DNA from: Erinaceus europaeus
Taxonomy: Eukaryota; Chordata; Mammalia; Eulipotyphla; Erinaceidae
Direction of reading: 5' to 3'
Length of the DNA: 64,000 bases
Assembly (NCBI RefSeq): GCF_950295315.1
Contig: NW_026647189.1
Coordinates: 372,001-436,000, forward strand
The number at the start of each line of letters is the position of its first letter. The stretch's first letter is position 1. Below the pieces are notes generated by a model, which had not been told where the DNA came from, searched no databases, and saw nothing but the letters and a program-made list of their open reading frames with translations. A program made the position numbers and the translations under genes. This document shows, in pieces, positions 61,427-64,000 of this stretch.

Positions 61427-64000
61427 TTTCCTTTTTCTTTTTTTACTTTCTATTTTCTTGATTATTCACTGGAATAAATAGACAGGAATTGAGAGGGAAG
61501 GGAGGTAGAGAGAGTTTGAGACACAGAGAGAGACAACTGCAGCACTTCCGCACCACTTGTAAAGATTTCCCCTGGCATGTGGGAACCAGGGTGTTGAAGC
61601 CCAGTCCTCCTGCATTGTAACATGAGTGCTTAACTGGGTGTGGCACCACCTGGTACCCTTGATGGGACACTTTTTTTTAGCAATGAAAAGAAATTCTCGT
61701 GGCAAGGTAATAAATAAATGAAGAAGTCAATAAAAGTGCATTTACATTAACTCAGTGGAAACACACAGGGACATATACGTCTCTGTTACCTGTATTACAT
61801 CTTCATGTATGGATTGATTGCCTCAAGGGGTTATTGCCACAGCTGAGTGCCTACGCCACGAATAATCCACAGCTCCTGCACTCCATTTGTTCCCCTTTCG
61901 CTGCCCTTGTTGCTTGATCACTGTGGTGGTTATTGTTTTTGTTGTTGTTGTTGTTGTTACTGACCTTGCATCTGACAGACACAAAAGGAGAGAGCAGAGG
62001 AAATACAGGGTGGGAGAGAAAGATAGAGCTCCTAAAGACCTGCTTCACCCTCTGTAAAGCGACTCCCCTGCAGGTGGCGGTCTGGGGGCCAGACCCCAAA
62101 TCCTTCCACCTGTCCCCTCTATTCGTGAGCGCCACAAGCCCTTAACCCTCTGAAATACCGCCAAACCTCCCTGGATTTACTTTTGAAGGCAGTATCACCT
62201 GCCTCGTTTTGAATCCTCATTATCCTGAGGGTCAGTCCTGGAGACAGTGTCATGACACGACACACGGAGATCTCTGTTATCAGAGAGCACCTGGAACAGC
62301 AGCTGGGGCTCTAGTGCCAGGGCAGGAGCAACTCCCCATCCACCTTCCACGGAGTCCACCTGCCTGCATTTTGGTCCTTTTCCCTCCAAAAAAGATTTTT
62401 CCCTTTTTTCACTTTGAAACAGGCAGGAGACAGGTTACCCAGGCAGGGGGGAAAAAATAAAAAGCCTTTTTTTTTTTTTTTTTTTTTTTTTTTACCGAAG
62501 TGAATGACCATCTTCTGGGAAGTATAGGTTTTGAACCTGAAAACTCTGTCTGTCTGTCTCTTAGTCCACAGAAAGAGCCACTAGTCCAGCCAGATCTCAC
62601 GCTCAGATGGGGTGTTTTTGCCAGTCATAGGTCTGCACAGCGCACTAGGGATTGGGCGGCCTGAGACCCAAATGTTACATTGTAGATGGACTGTTTGCAG
62701 TTCTTGCTCCCCAGGACATTGGACTGTCTCAACTCCCTCCCCTACAGCATGAAAAAAAGACTCTTGACAACCTTGGAGCAACTGGAGTGGGGGCGAGGGG
62801 AGCTGTTTGCATGTCTGCACTGCTCAGGCCCAGGTGTCTGTGGGGGTCCGTGGCAGAGGCTGTAAGGGGGCTAGGGGGCAGAAGGAGACTGTTTGAGAGG
62901 CAGGCTGCAGGCAGGGGAGCCCAGGAGTGTGTGCAGGGCTGTGTGTGTGGGTGTGGTGGCAGGGCGTTAGGGCAGGTCCCCCTGCTGGATGGTGAGATGG
63001 CAGCTGGGCTGGCCCTGGGCCCTCAGGGCTGAAGGGCAGAAGCAGGGTGGCAGTAAAGTAGCGCAGGGAGGAACACAGTAGATGTTAGTTGGGAGCTGGG
63101 GGACAGAGGGTAAGGGGAAAGGGGGCATCCTTGAGGAGGGGTCAGGACTAGAGAGTGGGGGCAGCTGGAGGCATGGAAGGTCCCAGGAATCAGGGACTGA
63201 CAGGAACAGATTCCTACACCCCCCCACTGGATAGAAGCTGCAGAAGCCAGAGCAGCAGCCCTGGCTTGCCTAGGCCAAGGGCCCTGAGTGAGTCCATCTG
63301 AGGATGAGGAAGAGGAGGAGGGGGTGGAGGAGGAGGAGGAGAAAGAGGAGGAGGAAGAGTAGGAAGAGGAGGAGGAGGAGGCGTAGGAGGAGGAGGAAGG
63401 GCAGGAGGGCAGCTGTCAGTAGGCAACGGGATTAATAGAGGCCTCCATTACGGAGGCATGTGTCCAGGCAGGCACCCACCAACCCTCAGGGGCAGCTCAG
63501 GGCACCCAGGGACTTGGTGTGGGTATCTCTGGGGCGGGGACTGTCTGTCAGTCAGCAAGACTGTGTGTCAGTGCACATGGTGGGACAGGGGCCTGGCGGA
63601 CCTTGGTCCCCCGCCCTGGACTGTCAGATGCCAGCCCCATGCCCAGACACACACCAATCTGCACATAGCCCCTTGGCCCGGCCGACCAGCACCTGCTTTG
63701 GCCTGGGGCTCTGGCTCTGGTGGCTGGCCACCACCCCTCAGGTCAAGTTCAGCGTGGGGGTCATGGCTGCTGGTCAACTGGATGGGCGGGGTCCCCATGG
63801 CCTAGCAACCACATGAGCCCTCTGTGATGTCCTAGCCCCTGGCAATCTGTGCTGGCCACACTGGCACTGGGCAGCCCAACTGCCCTGCCACTAGGTCAGG
63901 CAACAGCGCCCAGACGCCTGGGCCCTGGCACAGAGGGACGGAAGGATGATAAGACAGTGCTGACCGACGAGGGACCTCAGGGCTGGCAGCCAAGAGAAGA
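61427..64000 (+). repeat. Macrosatellite unit 19 (partial, truncated by the window end)
   Basis: 2,574 bp are visible. The unit is cut inside the GC-rich core, before the intron-like segment. Poly-T 27. SINE A 61437-61658, SINE B 61885-62175, CTCF-like motif 62067-62079. It is b-like on the left (GGGACAC, TTACCTG, CCTGGAGAC), then combines CTCAGGCCC with ACACACCAATC, a pairing not seen in any other unit. Confidence 0.97.

Larger units (their letters stand above)
1..64000 (+). repeat. Macrosatellite array, ~3.4 kb unit, 18 complete copies plus one partial
   Basis: The same segment recurs in direct orientation across the entire window. Anchoring on the conserved CTTTCTATTTTC at the SINE A tail gives start-to-start spacings of 3401, 3407, 3401, 3412, 3412, 3416, 3426, 3406, 3415, 3428, 3425, 3422, 3417, 3415, 3409, 3411, 3402 and 3401 bp. 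Copies differ by scattered substitutions and by lengths of poly-T (15-31), GGAT (6-12 copies) and AAAT (6-8 copies). No flanking single-copy DNA is present, so total copy number and chromosomal position are unknown. The unit is much longer than alpha-satellite monomers and falls in the size class of mammalian macrosatellites such as D4Z4 and DXZ4, but I recognise no direct sequence match to either. Confidence 0.98.

Noticed and set aside
1..64000. D4Z4/DUX4-type or USP17-type macrosatellite
   Set aside because: Unit length is close to D4Z4, but no frame is long enough for a double-homeobox protein or a ubiquitin protease and I see no homeodomain-like residues in the frames.
1..64000. CRISPR array or other prokaryotic repeat system
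   Set aside because: The period is 3.4 kb, the sequence carries mammalian SINEs and microsatellites, and there are no short repeats with unique spacers.
1..64000. Ribosomal DNA, centromeric alpha-type satellite or telomeric array
   Set aside because: No rRNA-like segments, no roughly 170-bp monomer periodicity inside the unit and no TTAGGG runs were seen.
1..64000. Array as an assembly artefact
   Set aside because: Units carry linked, unit-specific variants, private substitutions and different microsatellite lengths, which simple sequence duplication in assembly would not produce. The copy number of near-identical neighbours (6-7, 10-11) still deserves long-read confirmation.

Overview
The whole window is one tandem array of a roughly 3.4 kb unit in direct head-to-tail orientation: a macrosatellite. 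I count 18 complete units (3,401 to 3,428 bp) and a 19th cut off by the window end. Neither edge of the array is visible, and no unrelated sequence interrupts it. There is no protein-coding gene I can defend. All open frames are short, many lack an ATG start, and the between-unit differences I followed show no bias towards silent changes.

The host is a mammal and most likely a hedgehog (Erinaceus or a close relative). Each unit carries two tRNA-derived SINEs, both in minus orientation. Their bodies match, as I remember them, the two very abundant SINE consensus types of the Erinaceus genome. This was recalled, not searched. The other components fit a mammal: TTG, TCTG, GGAT and AAAT microsatellites, a poly-T tract and low CpG density.

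Unit anatomy, using unit 1 numbering: SINE A at 11-232; AT-rich spacer; SINE B at 459-749, which contains a CTCF-like motif; short inverted repeat at 821-837; poly-T tract at 1042-1064; GC-rich core at about 1066-2666 with two more CTCF-like motifs, a YY1-like motif, a G-quadruplex motif (1669-1696) and a GGA-rich purine tract (1871-1980); an intron-like GT...AG segment at 2667-2785; GGAT repeat at 3054-3081; AT-rich tail with AAAT repeat at 3258-3281. Phase is arbitrary: unit 1 is set to begin at base 1.

Units are very similar, and most length differences come from the poly-T, GGAT and AAAT runs. Diagnostic substitutions show structure. Units 14-17 form an alternating two-unit (about 6.8 kb) higher-order repeat. 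Units 1-4 alternate in their left third. Units 6-7 and 10-11 are near-identical neighbours. Units 4, 5, 8, 18 and 19 look like mosaics of two haplotypes. This is the pattern expected from unequal exchange and gene conversion.

The most interesting hypothesis is that this is a CTCF-binding macrosatellite comparable in kind to DXZ4, with one CTCF-like site arising inside a SINE. X linkage, CTCF occupancy and orthology to any named macrosatellite cannot be decided from this sequence.
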